In this document: positions 1-12,454 of the stretch, in pieces
How the letters are laid out: each line of letters opens with the position of its first letter
Numbering within the stretch: position 1 is the stretch's first letter
Assembly: GCA_947462335.1 (NCBI GenBank)
Contig: OX381707.1
Location: 67,350,816-67,414,815, forward strand
Source: Harmothoe impar
Lineage: Eukaryota > Annelida > Polychaeta > Phyllodocida > Polynoidae
Direction: 5' to 3'
Length of the DNA: 64,000 bases
The notes under the pieces: model-generated
Seen by the model: the letters and a program-made list of their open reading frames with translations, nothing else
What the model was told of the DNA's origin: nothing
The model's database searches: none
Position numbers and translations under genes: made by a program

Positions 1-170
1 GTGCTGCATTCACGCTGACAGTGCTGCATCACGCTGACAGTATAGTGTTGATGCTCGCCCGAAGGATGGGCATGATGCTTCGCACTCGCCATGGATACTG
101 ATGCATTAGTGCATCATGACAACAAAGGGCATACTGCCTTATTCAAAAGGCTAATGTCGATACATTGCGA
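1..170. repeat. Fragment of dispersed palindromic MITE family (copy A)
   Basis: The stretch carries gtgcatcatgacaacaaagg followed by gcatactgcc. This matches the right half of two fuller copies at 37336-37580 and 44172-44415, which have the same mixture of 'gctgcattca', 'catcatgac' and 'acaaagggcata'. The left half is degenerate or lies outside the window. Family membership rests on shared words read by eye; the boundaries are approximate. Confidence 0.55.
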
Positions 171-3100
171 TAACAGAATGGCATCCTTACACCTGTAAGC
201 TGCCAATCAGTAATGCATGTGTACACGAGACTCATTGCATGCCCTGTACCAATGGGTGGCGTGCCTGGACGCTTCTTAGGAATGTCTGATAAAACATTCA
301 GCACACTTGAGACTAACCTATTTACTCGCATTTCACAAGAAGGAAATGCTGATAGATAGGGATACAGATTGATACAAAGGGAGATACTTGTCGTCGCCAC
401 CGATACCTGGCAAACTGATGATATCAGTGCTTTTATGAAATGAGACTCCCACCTGGGGATCAAATTTTTGATTATATATTAAGAATAAACTCACTTAAAC
501 AAAACCCTACATGTATTGCCAAGTCAATGGAGATGGCTTCCTCCATGGCAGCAAATTCACCTAGCCTTGCAAGACATTGCAGACAATTGCTTCCCCTTGT
601 TTTACGCAGACTTGCTGTGGTAAGGAGGTTACTTGTCCGGTCACTCCCTGTTGATCCGCCCGCCGCAGGCCTGATGAGGACAGGGTGGGAGGGGCAGCAG
701 GAGGGGGTGCATGGGTTGTTGTGGGTAATGAGGGGCTTGACCCAAATACTGGGCTTCCTGAGAGGATTCTGCCCCGTGATCACCCACAGCAACCACTACT
801 AACCACAACTGATGCAAATGGAGCATTAGAAGCCCAGCCAACCACCCCTGTTTACATGCTGTTTAATGGTGTGTGTTTTTAAATAGGGGAAGCTCTATTA
901 ATCTGGATATTAGGAAGACATGCCATTGGCTTATATTATATCATTGAGGTTAAATAAAAGAAGGAAAAAATCACACTTTGAACAACTTCAAGCGAGATGT
1001 GTACATTAGTGAATATTTGATCTATGTGAATATGTGTCGATTAATTTGGGAGTACTTTTCTTTTGCAAAATAGATTGGTTAGAGGATGTCATCTGGAGTG
1101 GCTCAATATGACATATCTGCATTACGCAGCATAGAAGTCTAATGATAGGAGATATAGTTGTTAGATGTTGCCCATGGCCTTTGATCAGGATCGCGCCTCT
1201 GAGGATGTTTGATTTTGGTAAGGCATGTGACGAAGTGATCCATCAAGTGACAGACTCCCACGCCCAGACAAGTGCCATTACCATTAAAGGGAGTTGCTCA
1301 CAGTCTGACTAGCCTATGCTGATAGTAATAACAGCTTAGTGGACTAAGTCCATTCCCTGTCACCTTCCACAAATAGAGACAGTTCAGAATATGGCGTTTC
1401 CGTAGGGAATCCCATACAAAACGGTGCCAATCCAATCTTAACATTTTCTGACATCAGTGAAGCCTGATGATGAAGGGCAATAAACTATAAGATAAGTGGG
1501 AGGACATGTTGGCTTGTGCTCAGCCTCTGAGAGGCTCTGACTCAGCAGCCACACTGAGTGACTCAATACTGGTGATGAGCAGCTCACTCACTACCAAGGT
1601 CAGGGCCAGCAGGTCTCTGATCAGAGCAAGTAGGTCTCAGGGGGATCAAAGTCTGCACCGGCGGTCCTAGTGGCTCCTGCACTCCCCGTGGTAAATAGTA
1701 ATACCCTGAGACACGGAAGACAAGTGGAGGCTAGCGTGGTCAGGTGGAATTGAAGTATCTTGTTTACTACTGCAGTAGGAACCTGCTAATGAAAGCTTTT
1801 GGCAGACCTAGGTGCGTTCATATTGGACAATGGCAAAACCAAGGTCTATAGATCTTTGTGATAAAAGGTTAGCAAGACAGGTGATACTGGCCGTATGGTT
1901 TTGACTGAATGCCGATCCAACCTTTTAGCATCAAGTGAATGCATGTATATGGATCAGTTCTCCCATCAGATGGATCGATGAGGAACAATTGAGTGCATGA
2001 ATGATGCCATTTGTGCCATTTGAATAGTTGCATGTCAGAATGTTTACATAAATGGAAATAACAGTCTCTTTGTCTACCTCCACGCATCCAGCCCCCAACC
2101 CATTCAGAGCCAACTAACGTGCGGTCCCCGTCTGTAAATCAATGTTTAATGTGATTACGCTGCCCCAGCCCCCACCAGAGAATCAGCAAGAAACAGAATG
2201 ACCCGGAAGCCGCTCAATTGTGAAATCATTTTTTCATGGGAGCCCACTGGTGTGCATTTCGAGTTAATTCTGAGCTGCTCGGCGTGCCATCTGTCAGTCG
2301 GTATTGATCTGGGGAGGGTTTGAAAGGGGGACTCCGGGGCTGGCTGAATGAGGCTGGGAGTGGGTATCAATATTTATTATTCTGCCAGATGACGTTTTGT
2401 GCAGTGTTTACCCTGGTTGTGTGTGATTGAGGTCAGTAGAACCAGGCGAGGCAACAATACACATGTATATGCACATAGGTCCCTGACTCCCTCCCTCTGT
2501 GTTCAGTTTGCCATGCAGGCAGTCATCTAGATTCCTCACCAGTAAAAATAAGCAGCACCTGTAGCACAAGTCTGGCCTCATTTCTGGACTAAGGTATACT
2601 GGTTTATAGCACGAGAATAAAAAAAAGTTATTTTGTTTCTCCTTATCGTGGAAAATAGATTATCTACTTAGACTAGGAGAGATGTTGTTCTAAATGATTT
2701 TACTATGTTGGGTGAAGATGGGGAGGGGGAGGTTGTAGAAAGACCTGCTGGATGAGGGGCAGTGGGGGTTGTGAGTGAGGGAGTAGGGGCAGGAGGGGAA
2801 GGGCCGGAGGTGAGTGGGCGGGTGTGGGTAAAGTGGATCCGGCGGCGGCCTTTATCAGTGACAGTGACAGAGTAGTGAGCAGCTGATGAGAGGGTGGGAG
2901 CAGCTCTCCTGCCTCCCCACCCACCTATCTACCGCCAGGAGTTACTCAGCGTGCTGCTCTAACTGCTGCTGTTTGACAAGAGCCACAGATAAGACAGATC
3001 TCGTTACTATCCTACTGGGAAGTGTAGTAACTGGGATGAGTATACATGCACATTATCCAAGTACAGCACCATGGTGTAGACCAACAGATGCTAATTCAGG

Positions 3101-3285
3101 TACAAAATGTAGTACATGTAATCGTAGGGTTAGATAGGCGATGTGGATTCTCCGCTAGTACATGTAATCGTATTGACCTGTACAGTACATAATATACATA
3201 GATTGTACTGAATCTTCAACCAGCAACTTCACATCACTCCTACATGGCCTCCCAATACTTGCTATTTATGTGGGTCCAGATGGGT
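171..3285. other. Non-coding stretch, no gene recognised
   Basis: Only short open frames occur and none has a recognisable protein pattern or splice context. It holds two exact GAGCWGCTC palindromes at 2272-2280 and 2898-2906; the first is preceded by gttaattc, a homeodomain-like core. It may be intergenic sequence or an upstream intron of the gene whose exon lies at 12211; the sequence does not decide this. Confidence 0.5.
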
Positions 3286-3289
3286 CAAA

Positions 3290-3450
3290 AGCGACCTGGC
3301 GACCTGGGCTGTTTTGGAGGCGACTTCCGACCTAAGGCAATAATTTAAGCGACCTGGCGACTTTTGGATATAATTTACTATAGATTAAAGGGTCCAAAAA
3401 AGCGACTTTTCGACCTGGACCCCCTAATTTCGGCGACTTTCCGACCTCAG
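3290..3450. repeat. Cluster of GCGACCTGG / GCGACTTTCCGACCT words
   Basis: The words gcgacctggcgacctgg, gcgacttccgacct, gcgacctggcgactt, gcgacttttcgacctgg and gcgactttccgacct follow one another at irregular spacing of about 25-55 bp, separated by AT-rich sequence. It is a degenerate internal repeat rich in CpG, unlike its surroundings. The origin is unknown: either a remnant of a mobile element or a decayed satellite. Confidence 0.6.
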
Positions 3451-3837
3451 GGGTGACCCCTCTGCTCCCCCATTTATAAACCAGACTCAAACAGTCGGAG
3501 TATAAACTGGTGCTTCATGGCTCTACGACCAGTACTATATCACACATGTGTCATTGTGTGCCATGAACACTCAGATGAAACTTAGAATATTGCGCCTCAA
3601 TTTAGCAGTATCACCTGTCAACGTTATTAGCCATTGCAAAACATTTAGCACAGTCCAGCAATAGGTTACTTCCATACGTAGGCTGCTTTCTGCGTGTAAC
3701 CGGAGTCTCGGCGGTGTTTCCGCTCTCTGATTAATCCGGACAGTAACCTGAGACTGGTGTGCCTCCGGCGGCGGGTGGAGGTCGGGGCCTGGACACCCTG
3801 GCATACTGTAGCCGCAGTATTACAGGAATCCAGGCGG

Positions 3838-4095
3838 ACACAGGAAGCCAGTACCGAAGCCAGTGTGAGGTGAAAGGCTCAAGTCAGTGCTGAAAGGTTG
3901 AGGTCAGTGTTGAATGGATGAAGCCACTGCTGACTGACGGAAGGCACTGCTGAATGGCCTACTGGGAAAACCTGCTGAATTTCCGAAGTATTGCTTAAAG
4001 ATAGGGGTCATTGATGAATGGCTGAAGCCACTTCTGAATGGCTTACTGAAGATACTTCGGAATTATTGAAGTATAACTAAAAAGCTGAAGTCACG
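3838..4095. repeat. Degenerate tandem repeat around 'CTGAAKCCACTGCTGAATGG'
   Basis: Sequences such as gaagccactgctgactgac, aaggcactgctgaatggcc, gctgaagccacttctgaatg and gctgaagtcacg recur every 20-60 bp. The copies are strongly diverged. Two of them contain the GAAGCCAC word that is enriched across the window (3920-3927 and 4024-4031). Confidence 0.55.
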
Positions 4096-6361
4096 TAGAT
4101 CAGTGACAAATTGCTTGAATCAGTGTTATATGGCCGGAGCCACAGCTGTAGAGCCATGATATCTCATGTGAGTGAAAGGGATGGTATCTCCAACAATAAC
4201 ACCAACCATCATTATTAGATTGACTAAGACATATACTATAAATAGAAGGGCTTGTGGGATTTGTTCTTAAAGGAAGCCTACTTGTCCATTCAACCCACAT
4301 AGATGTTGTGTGATGTAGTGATGTGTGTATAGGCCAGTGAGAGACTGGCATATTGACAACGTCAGCAGTTTCCAGAGAGAGTGGAGGATTGTGGCAAGAT
4401 AGTTGGATCAATATATTTCATTACCCGTCTGCAGTCGCTTCTTTGTTGCCCTCAGGCATACACAGTCGTGATTCCTTGTCACGAGTCACCGCAATGATAC
4501 TAAATATATGCTTAATCATTCAGAGGACAAGAAGCACAGATTTGAAAAAATCTATTTCCCAAACAAGACCTAAAAGGTGTGTCAGGTTAATATTGAGAAA
4601 AGGTAGTACCATCAGATTAAGTACTATAGATGGAAGATATTAATAGAAATAAAAAATATATTATGTGAAAAGATAAAAATGAACTGTCTGTGTGGCCTTG
4701 CTATAATGGCAGTGAGAAGTGCCAAGTCAGCAAACGTGTGTAGGAATCTAACTCTGGTTGGCCAGCTACTGGGGCACTTGGGGTCATGGTGCAGGGGTGG
4801 GGGTTGCTGTAATGGCTGCCATTTAGTGTCACTTGGCTGTTGGTCAAGTGGGAGTGCACTGTGTGTAATGGGCAGCCTGTGGGCACTAGCATCAGATGGC
4901 TGGCCGTCACCGCCAGCCCAGTGTGATAAAGTTCATTATATGGCCGCCACTCCCAGTCATGTTCCATGGTCCTGCCTGGAGCCATTAGCTTAGAAGAGCC
5001 TGCCACTGTCTTAGGTAAGGTAGACTCCCCCTCCCCCCCTCCCCTGAACTCTTCAATTGCCCATGTGTGCATCAGCATATCCAATCATGAAGCTATCACT
5101 TGGCCTTTAAATGTAAAGCCATTGGACAAATAAAGCCACTCAGCCTTGCTGGCTTCGGACTGGTGTGTCCTAAACTACATGTACACAGATGCAATACGAA
5201 TTAATACACATTTTTACATATGTCTGTGCCATGTCAGGCAGGTGGGACCACAATTAGTGGCTTAACTCCATATTGAAGATGCTGAGCTAACTGGTTACCC
5301 CTCCTTGCAGGACCCATTATAACCAGCTGTCTGGCCCTGCGCCATCCCAGGCAGCATGTTTGTTTAGAGTGGGTAGACTCAGTTGCCATAGAAAAATAGC
5401 GCTGATAGGGTTGGTATACAATGTACATGTGTGGCTTCCAAGGTGGCTTCTTTCTTCTTCCTCTCTCGTTTGTATCGTAGACATCAACATCCAAACAGCA
5501 GCAACTACTCTCAGTAACCAGACCACCTGCCAAACTAAAGTCACCTAACAGCCCTGCAACCCCATTCCAGCATTACCAGGCGTCCTCTTCCACCAAATAT
5601 AGCACCTTATGCCATAGGCACCATCGGTATCCGCCATCAGAGGGACTGTTGGTAGGGGTTGTTGAACCAGGGCACAGTTGTGCCAGGTTCTTTAGAGACA
5701 GGTATTTTTGCATTTTTCGTCCAAAAAATGCAACATGTTGTCTGCCTAATTTTGCTGTCTGAGATTGTTCAATAAAATATTTAAATACTGCAGGAAACAA
5801 GTTTTGATCAATGCCAATCTATGCCATCAAACATTGAAATAAAAAAAGGAATTTTTCATGTATAAAATTCAGTTTAAAAAGAGGTCACTGAAACAGCATA
5901 AAACTAACTTTTTCAGCTCAATGCTAAAGTATGGGCTTTCATGTAAACCACAGACCTTCCTAGACTGTCCCTTTACACAGAATCCTCTTTGTTCTTATGT
6001 AAAAACAGGGTGAGACACTTTTTGAGACGCTCTGAGGCCACAATATTGCCTCTACCTTCCCTAACCTTCATGAAAATGAAGGTAAGGCAGTAGTTTACAC
6101 AGACAACAGGCTCTTTCACACCCACCTGCTCACCCACACCCACCTGCTGGGCTGAAATGGAATAACATACATGTATGACACATGACTTTAGGGTATTTTT
6201 TAACAAGGAATTCATTTCTGATGCCAGAATGGACCAATGAATGATTATGAGGGGGGCATAGATTTTGGGGTTTTCTGGGGTTTCAGGGATTTTATGCAGT
6301 GGCTCCTTCATGCATGGTCAGTTACATATACTTAGTTAATCTTTAATGATATTTAATGGTT
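4096..6361. other. Non-coding stretch, no gene recognised
   Basis: There are no convincing exons. Two GAAGCCAC/GTGGCTTC words lie 12 bp apart (5431, 5443). Near 6118-6250 the text 'acccacctgctcacccacacccacctgctgg' through 'accaatgaatgattatga' resembles the duplicated units at 7335-7680 and 7795-8150, so part of a third copy of that repeat lies just left of the foldback element. Confidence 0.5.
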
Positions 6362-7103
6362 TTAAGGGGGCACAATAGGGTAGATCCAGGAGAACAGTTA
6401 ATCATGTATATTTCAATAGAAATGTGTTAAACCTTAACATGTTATACATGATTATGACCATAAAAATGGTCTGCATCAAATTCCTTCAAATATTTGGTGT
6501 TGCTATGGCTGTGGAACGTTTTTGGAACAAAAACGTTCTTTTTTAGCTCATTTTCATTAGGATGACACTATTGTAGAGAAATATGGTATATTTTCAATAT
6601 TTTAACATTTTTATGGGTTTTTGATGTGCTTCCTGAGGGCGGTTTTTCTTTTTTTAGTGATATTTCAATTATTAAGCTCTACAGAGCTGTTCAAAGTTGC
6701 ATGGTTACCAAAAAATGGTGATTTTCTCAAATTTCCCTTAAAAATCACCATTTTTTGGTAACCATGCAATTTTGAAAGGCTCTATAGACCTTAATATTTG
6801 AAATATAGCTAAAAGAAGAAAAACCGCCCTCAGCAAGCACACCAAAATCCCCATAAAATTTTAAAATACTAAAATTACACCATATTTCTTTACAATAGTG
6901 CCATTCTAATGAAAAGGAGCTAAAAAAGAACGTTTTTGTTCCATAAATATTCCACAGCCATAGCAACACAAAAAAATGGAAGGAATTTGATGAAGGCCTT
7001 ACATATGGTCATAACCATATATGATATGTCTAGTTTTAACGCAATTCTACTGAAATATACATGATTAACTGTTCCACCTCTTTACCCTATTGTGCCCCCT
7101 TAA
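6362..7103. mobile_element. Foldback (snapback) element with ~364-bp inverted arms and TTAA ends
   Basis: The left arm (6362-6725) and right arm (6741-7103) are near-perfect reverse complements around a 15-nt loop (6726-6740). The outer ends read ttaagggggcacaataggg and ccctattgtgcccccttaa, so TTAA sits at both tips, as expected for a TTAA target duplication. The inner ends are the palindrome around ggttaccaaaaaatggtg. It has no transposase-like frame, so it would be non-autonomous. TTAA targets are known for piggyBac-type transposases; assigning it to that group is inference. Short open frames inside the arms are artefacts. Confidence 0.85.
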
Positions 7104-7334
7104 TGAATCCCATTGGTTCCAATAGAATCCAGTGGTGTGTTTGTGGAGGTGGTGGTATTCCTTAGGGTATGCATGGGCGGGGGGGCGGGGGGACCGGAAA
7201 TAGGGAGAAGGGGAAAAGGGAGAAGGGGAAAAGGGAGAACGCGAAAACAGAGAACGCAAATACGGAATCATGAGCAGGGGGAGTGGGGGCTGAGAGAGTG
7301 GAGAACAGGAAATTCAATATAGATCGACTGCAAA

Positions 7335-7680
7335 GGCATGGACACGTAGCAAATGCCGCCCCGCGTCCGACCGACATGGCGAAACGGCAACGGAGATGCC
7401 GTCGCTGTTGATGCTCCGATTGACTCGCTTTTCGGGCGAGACGGAAAACAGCGGTTACGCGCTGCCTGGCGCTGACGCCCACAGCCACCTGCTTGCCCCC
7501 AGCCACCTGCTTTCACACAGCCACCTGCTCACCTACAGCCACCACTTGGAATTCGATTATATATGACTTGTAATACATGAAATTAGGGTAGCTTTTTCTG
7601 GCGATTACAAATCTGCTGTTAGAAATGAGAAATAACGTATTGTACTCAAATTAGATCATTCATTCGACTTCCTACTGACA
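7335..7680. repeat. Diverged duplication unit 1
   Basis: The unit contains ccgcgtccgaccgacatggc, cggttacgcgctgcctggcg, several copies of 'cccacagccacctgc' and the tail tgttagaaatgagaaataac. The same order of words recurs about 450 bp downstream in unit 2 at 7795-8150. The CpG-rich first part differs from the AT-rich tail. Confidence 0.7.
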
Positions 7681-7794
7681 AATGCGGAATGTGTGAGGCT
7701 TGTGGTGACCTGTTCAGTAGCAGAGACCAATGAATGATTATGGACGAAACTGTAGTAAATGTCTCTGGTAGGGTTGGGGCTTAGATGAAATCAG

Positions 7795-8150
7795 TTTTAC
7801 GGTCAAAACCATCTGCAACACACGCTGCCTCGCGGCCGACCAACACAGGCGAACAGAAACGGAGCTGCTGTTGTCGTTTACACTCCGACTGGCTCGCTCT
7901 TTGGCTGAGACGTAGAATGGCGGTTACGTGCTGCAGGGCGCTGACACCCACAGCCACCTGCTTGCCCACAGCCACCTGCTTGCCCACAGCCACCTGCTTG
8001 CCCACGCCCAACTGTTTGCCCACACCCCACTGCTCGCCTGGAATTTGATTAAATAATGCATGTGACCTATCAAAGTGGGTCAGTGTTTCCTGGAGATTAT
8101 AATTCTGCTGTCAGAAATGAGAAATAACATATTGTACTAAAATTAGGTAC
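7795..8150. repeat. Diverged duplication unit 2 with internal 18-bp tandem copies
   Basis: This matches unit 1 along its length: cgcggccgaccaacacaggc, cggttacgtgctgcagggcg, then the 18-bp unit 'cacagccacctgcttgcc' repeated about four times between 7948 and 8040, then tgtcagaaatgagaaataac. The inner 18-bp array has expanded relative to unit 1. An open frame through it is a by-product of the repeat. Confidence 0.7.
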
Positions 8151-8230
8151 CTGATCATTGGGAATCTGCACTGTGTGTGTATGTGGGGGGGGGGGTTGTA
8201 AGCACTCAATCTCGGTGATTCAACATCAAA

Positions 8231-8360
8231 ACTCACACATATTACACTCACACATATTACACTCACACATATTACACTCACACATATTACACTCACACAT
8301 ATTACACTCACACATATTACACTCACACATATTACACGCACACATATTACACGCACACAT
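8231..8360. repeat. 15-bp tandem repeat (acactcacacatatt)n
   Basis: There are about 8.7 nearly identical head-to-tail copies of a 15-bp unit; the last copies change actc to acgc. A poly-G run flanks each side (about 8181-8196 and 8361-8370). Because 15 is a multiple of three, open frames appear on both strands; these are not genes. Confidence 0.9.
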
Positions 8361-10735
8361 CGGGGGGGGGGCTTTGGGTAGGTTTATCAATAAAAAAATG
8401 CCCTGGTTCACATGTGATATCAATCACATATACCATTCATTGTCGTGTAGGACACGCTATATAAACACCAGACAGAACCCACATCCAAAATAAACATAGA
8501 CAGTGTGGGGTAGAAGGGTAGGTTGTCTTCTTTGTCCAGATCTGACCCCAACCTCCTAGGCGACCCACTCTGGTTCAAAACAGGAACACGCATAGATTGT
8601 GGATCCCTGAAGCAATAAAATTAGATCTATATCAGTGATCTATAATTCCTTTTTTGTGTGACTGACCAAAACTATAAATGGAAATTTGTGTAGGCAATAA
8701 GTGTTCCCATATTAATGCTTAGGCTGCATTGCATAGTTCCGTCAAATACGGGTCAAATAACTTGAACTACAAACCATACGGTTATTCCACAGAAAAAAAA
8801 GGCAGATTTTACAATAGGTATGAGCAGCTGATATGCTCGGCGCCTGCTGAGCGGTATCTTGTCTTTGATGTGGTTAAGGCTGGCTGCTGTCCAGATAGCA
8901 CAGGTACCAAACTAATCACAGCCACCTAGGTAGAACCCAATCACCAGGTGAGGTAGCAGCAGCCCACCGAGCTCGCCACCCACCTACAGCCATGGCGACC
9001 TGTCTACTCGCCTTTAAAGACTCCACTGCAGGTGTAATAAATTACCTGTGGAATCTAGGCCAGCCTCATCACCTGCACAAGGCGGCAGGGACCGTGGAGG
9101 ACGTGGGCTCGCCGCCAGGCTTGGTGATTAGCTTCCATATAGCCACAGTCGACTCCTGGGCTGCAGCCAAGGCTAATTTACTTAAGGCGCCCCCTCAAAA
9201 GTGATGTGATCAGCACAGTAACGATTTTAGAGGGAGAGGTGGCCAAACACTAAAAGGGGAGGCTGTATTCTAGTATTAGACCTCGGGAGAGCCCCACTAG
9301 CCCTCATGGTTGGTAACAACAGTTATCTGGTATGAGGGTTGGAAGGGAGGACTGCTGCCCTAATGTACAGAATTCTCTTGACAAAAAAAAATGTGACTGA
9401 AGTGGAAGCCAATGCACATTTTGTACATGCTGGTGGGGATCTCTTTCGTGTTATTAGCCATATATACACACACAGCAGACTTTGTGCTGAAGTGCCCATG
9501 GGCGTGTGGGCTTGCATGTCACCCTGGGCCAGCCCTAAATATAGCTGATGTCAGACCTCAGAGCGAGAACATCAACACCAATAACGCTATAACAGTGGGC
9601 AGCAGCAGCAGCAGCAGCCAACTGGTGACAATTAGCTCAGTTGGAGTAATTAGATCCGTGTTGTGTTGCCCTAGTTGCGTTAACCCCGTTAGAAGTGGCC
9701 TTGTACAGCAGGATGTGTGAGAGCCTGGTGGTGTGGCTGTGGGCTGGCAGCCCTTTGATCTAAGACGTGGTGGTGTGCTGGAAATGTGGCCTGGGGAGCC
9801 GGGAGGGGGCTCTGAATCCGGGTCATTGACTACTGCGCGGGCTGGGGCAGCCTTTGTTGTGTCTAGGGAGGTCGCAGGATCACTTATCAAGTGTCCTAGG
9901 GGTGAGCCTAAGTGATCAAATATAGCTGCACGACAGAGGGAGGTTTTAGATGTCTTTGTATGACATTTGAATGGCTGGAGGCCAGGTTGGGGATCATAAT
10001 AAATACAGATACAATGCCTGGCGTCAGCGTGGGTTCTTAGTCAAACAGGCTGCTTATTAGCAATCTCAACACTTGATTCATACCTCACCCCCAGACATTA
10101 AAGTAACGCACCAACAATGCCATTCTATTATAGATGATTTCCTGATAAGGACTTCTCTACGTCTCCTGAGCCATGAATAGTGAAATTTAGGAAAGGTCAA
10201 ACCAGTGATCTTGATATCAGCCGCTGACACTGACTGTACCATGGTGTATTACTTTTCACATGACATTGTATATTGTCAGATATTGTAGCTCATGACAATG
10301 CATTGTCATGGGGGAAAGAGACATGGGTAAATGCTGGACATGGTGTGGGGAGGTAGCTGCCGGCACCTTGCCGATCCGCCAGACAGGCACCTGATCTGCC
10401 TACTGTCTATTCAGGACAGCAGTCACCATGCTGCATTCTCAGCCCCATGCTACCTGAACCGACACATTGGCTTTATAGAAAAGACCGTTTTTTTTTGTGA
10501 CAATTCGACTTTATTTGACACTTTATATAATAAAACAGTTACATTTGCCCTTCGATCATGGTGATCGGGTATCCATACATGTTACAAGTGATTTTTATGT
10601 CTCGTAAATCTTTGTACATAGGTTAATTTCTTAACATATAGCAGCATACGCCCACCTATTTTTCTGTACATTTTAAATTAAAATGTTCAATACCCCCTGT
10701 GCATTGCCTATATCAGGCCCCCCTTTCCCAAATTC

Positions 10736-10750
10736 CTGGATCCGCCCCTG
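10736..10750. mobile_element. Solitary hAT-like terminal sequence
   Basis: The words ctggatccgcccctg form the reverse complement of CAGGGGCGGATCCAG, a terminal inverted repeat type seen at ends of hAT-superfamily DNA transposons in many animals. It is preceded by a C-rich stretch, also typical. I see no matching left end nearby, so this is probably a truncated remnant. Confidence 0.4.
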
Positions 10751-11233
10751 AAACGTCTGATAAAAATTGGGTCATCTAGTTGGTGGATTGAAATACAGTT
10801 GCCACAGAGATAATTGTCAAGAAGAAGCCTCTGGCCAATAGGTTGTTTCTAATGCTGTTTTGGGTGGTTGACAAAGGCTGACCTGCGTATGCATTGCTGA
10901 TTTATCAGCAGCCAGACCTTGCCTTACAGTAGTATAGCTATCTGTATTCCTCACTCATACACAACCTCCAACCCCAACCCCGACCCACCCAGGGTTCTCA
11001 TTGATGGCCCTGACTGAGCCCGGGACTGAGCCACAGGCATCATGTGTACAGATGATGAGATAGCGGCTGGGGACTTCAGTGGTGGCAACATTTACCGCAG
11101 ATCCCAGTTATTCAGTCACAGCCCCAGGTGTTCAGTACTGGGAAGGCGTGGTTTATTGAAGCCACTGCTGATGAAGGTTGGGGGTGTGGGATCACCATGC
11201 ACCTAAAACACTACAACACTGAGTATACGATAG

Positions 11234-11270
11234 TGCTGCTGCTGCTGCTGCTGCTGCTGGTGGTGGTGGG
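11234..11270. repeat. (CTG)n/(TGG)n microsatellite
   Basis: About eight GCT/CTG units run into TGG units. It belongs to a set of CAG/CTG tracts scattered through the window (9601, 51489, 52510, 54348, 63784). Confidence 0.9.
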
Positions 11271-12210
11271 CGTACAGTATGGAGGTTAGGGTTATGGTCT
11301 GTAGTGTCACATACACTGCCCTCCTCCTCCTGCTCCCTCCCTGACACACACACACCCCGACACACACACACACACTGCTCTCACCGCGCCCCGGGACGGC
11401 TACAGGCTTACAGGCCTGCTGGTGGCGGTCACTCCCTGAGTACAGGGAGGCGCTGCACCACTGCTGCCTCGTGAGCTCTGCTACTCGGCGCTCTTCACTC
11501 AGCTGGTGGAGGTAGTGGTGTGTGGATAGTAGCAGCGGCAGCAGCCGTACACACACAGTCACACCAGCAGTGTAGTACCACTTACTGTTACAGTACACAC
11601 AGCGTGGACGGAGGCTGATAGCCCCTGCTAGTAGTGTGACTACTGTACCCTTATATTGGTCACAGTACCATAACGGTGTATAAGCCTGTTGTACATTCTA
11701 TGGGTTGTGGATATATGAACCCCTGACTGGACTATATGGTGATTACTGACACTGTGACTGTGGGTAACGGGACCTCTACTGTGTTACCTACAGTGGAGTC
11801 TGTAGCACGGGGAGTAGTACTACAAAGGACATACAGGTGCGCTTAGATCCCGACCTCCCTATCTACATCTATGTGACAGGATGTCAGTCGGTGTATATTG
11901 TCTGTAAAAACAGAAATTCTCCCTGAGCGGATATAGGACTGACAGGGTGTATTATTACTGTAGCGGATACAACACTGACAAGTTCTGTAATTACCACAAC
12001 ACTCGTGGACTAACCAGTTTTTGACTATATTCATGGTATTCATGTCACCACTACTACCCGCAGTTGTAGCCTACTTATCCATGGACAGAGGTCAGTGGTG
12101 GATTTACCTTGCTGCTCAGTGAATAACGTACACTAAACATGTGGATATACGTCCGTTGGCTGCTATTGTGATGGAGTACTACAGGTTGTGTGTTATTCTC
12201 CCTCCCACAG

Positions 12211-12454
12211 GCCCGGCTCCACAACCGGACGCGCAGTCAGAGCCCCAGCCAGTCGTCGCCGGCCGGCGACGCCAAGAAGAGCACGCCCATCCGCGCTAAG
12301 GGCCGTCAAAAGGCACTTCCTGCCGCGGCCGCCTCCCCGGCCACATCCACGGCATCGTCGGCACCCGCCAACCACGGCCCGGCAGGTGATACCCCGGACC
12401 CACCAACAGCCACAGCCAACCCGCCCGACACTGCGCCTGCCAAGGACGAGAAAG
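12211..12454 (+). CDS. Internal exon of a large nuclear-type protein gene (first exon seen)
   Basis: This 244-bp GC-rich exon follows a good acceptor (tattctccctcccacag) and ends at a strong donor (aaag/gtaggt). Read from 12211 it encodes 81 codons plus one base. The peptide starts ARLHNRTRSQSPSQSSPAGD and is basic, Ser/Pro/Ala-rich and without a globular fold. The frame is fixed by the downstream join: the leftover G plus AG at 45590 makes a Glu codon and the frame stays open for over 1,000 codons, whereas the other open frame here hits a stop soon after the join. There is no start codon, so earlier exons must exist upstream. Low-complexity basic sequence like this is usual in chromatin-associated proteins; a specific function cannot be read from it. 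Smaller exons could lie between this one and 45590. Confidence 0.75.

Larger units (their letters stand above)
8371..12210. other. Non-coding stretch before the first exon seen
   Basis: No exon can be supported here, though the gene must have at least one exon upstream of 12211. The stretch holds a CAG tract (9601-9619), a hAT-like terminal sequence (10736-10750), a CTG/TGG tract (11234-11270) and a GC-richer block with CA repeats (about 11330-11600). That block could be a promoter or 5' exon, but nothing specific shows it. Confidence 0.4.

Noticed and set aside
8231..8360. Regular 15-bp repeats considered as a CRISPR-like array
   Set aside because: There are no unique spacers between repeats, the units are head to tail, and the genome is animal.
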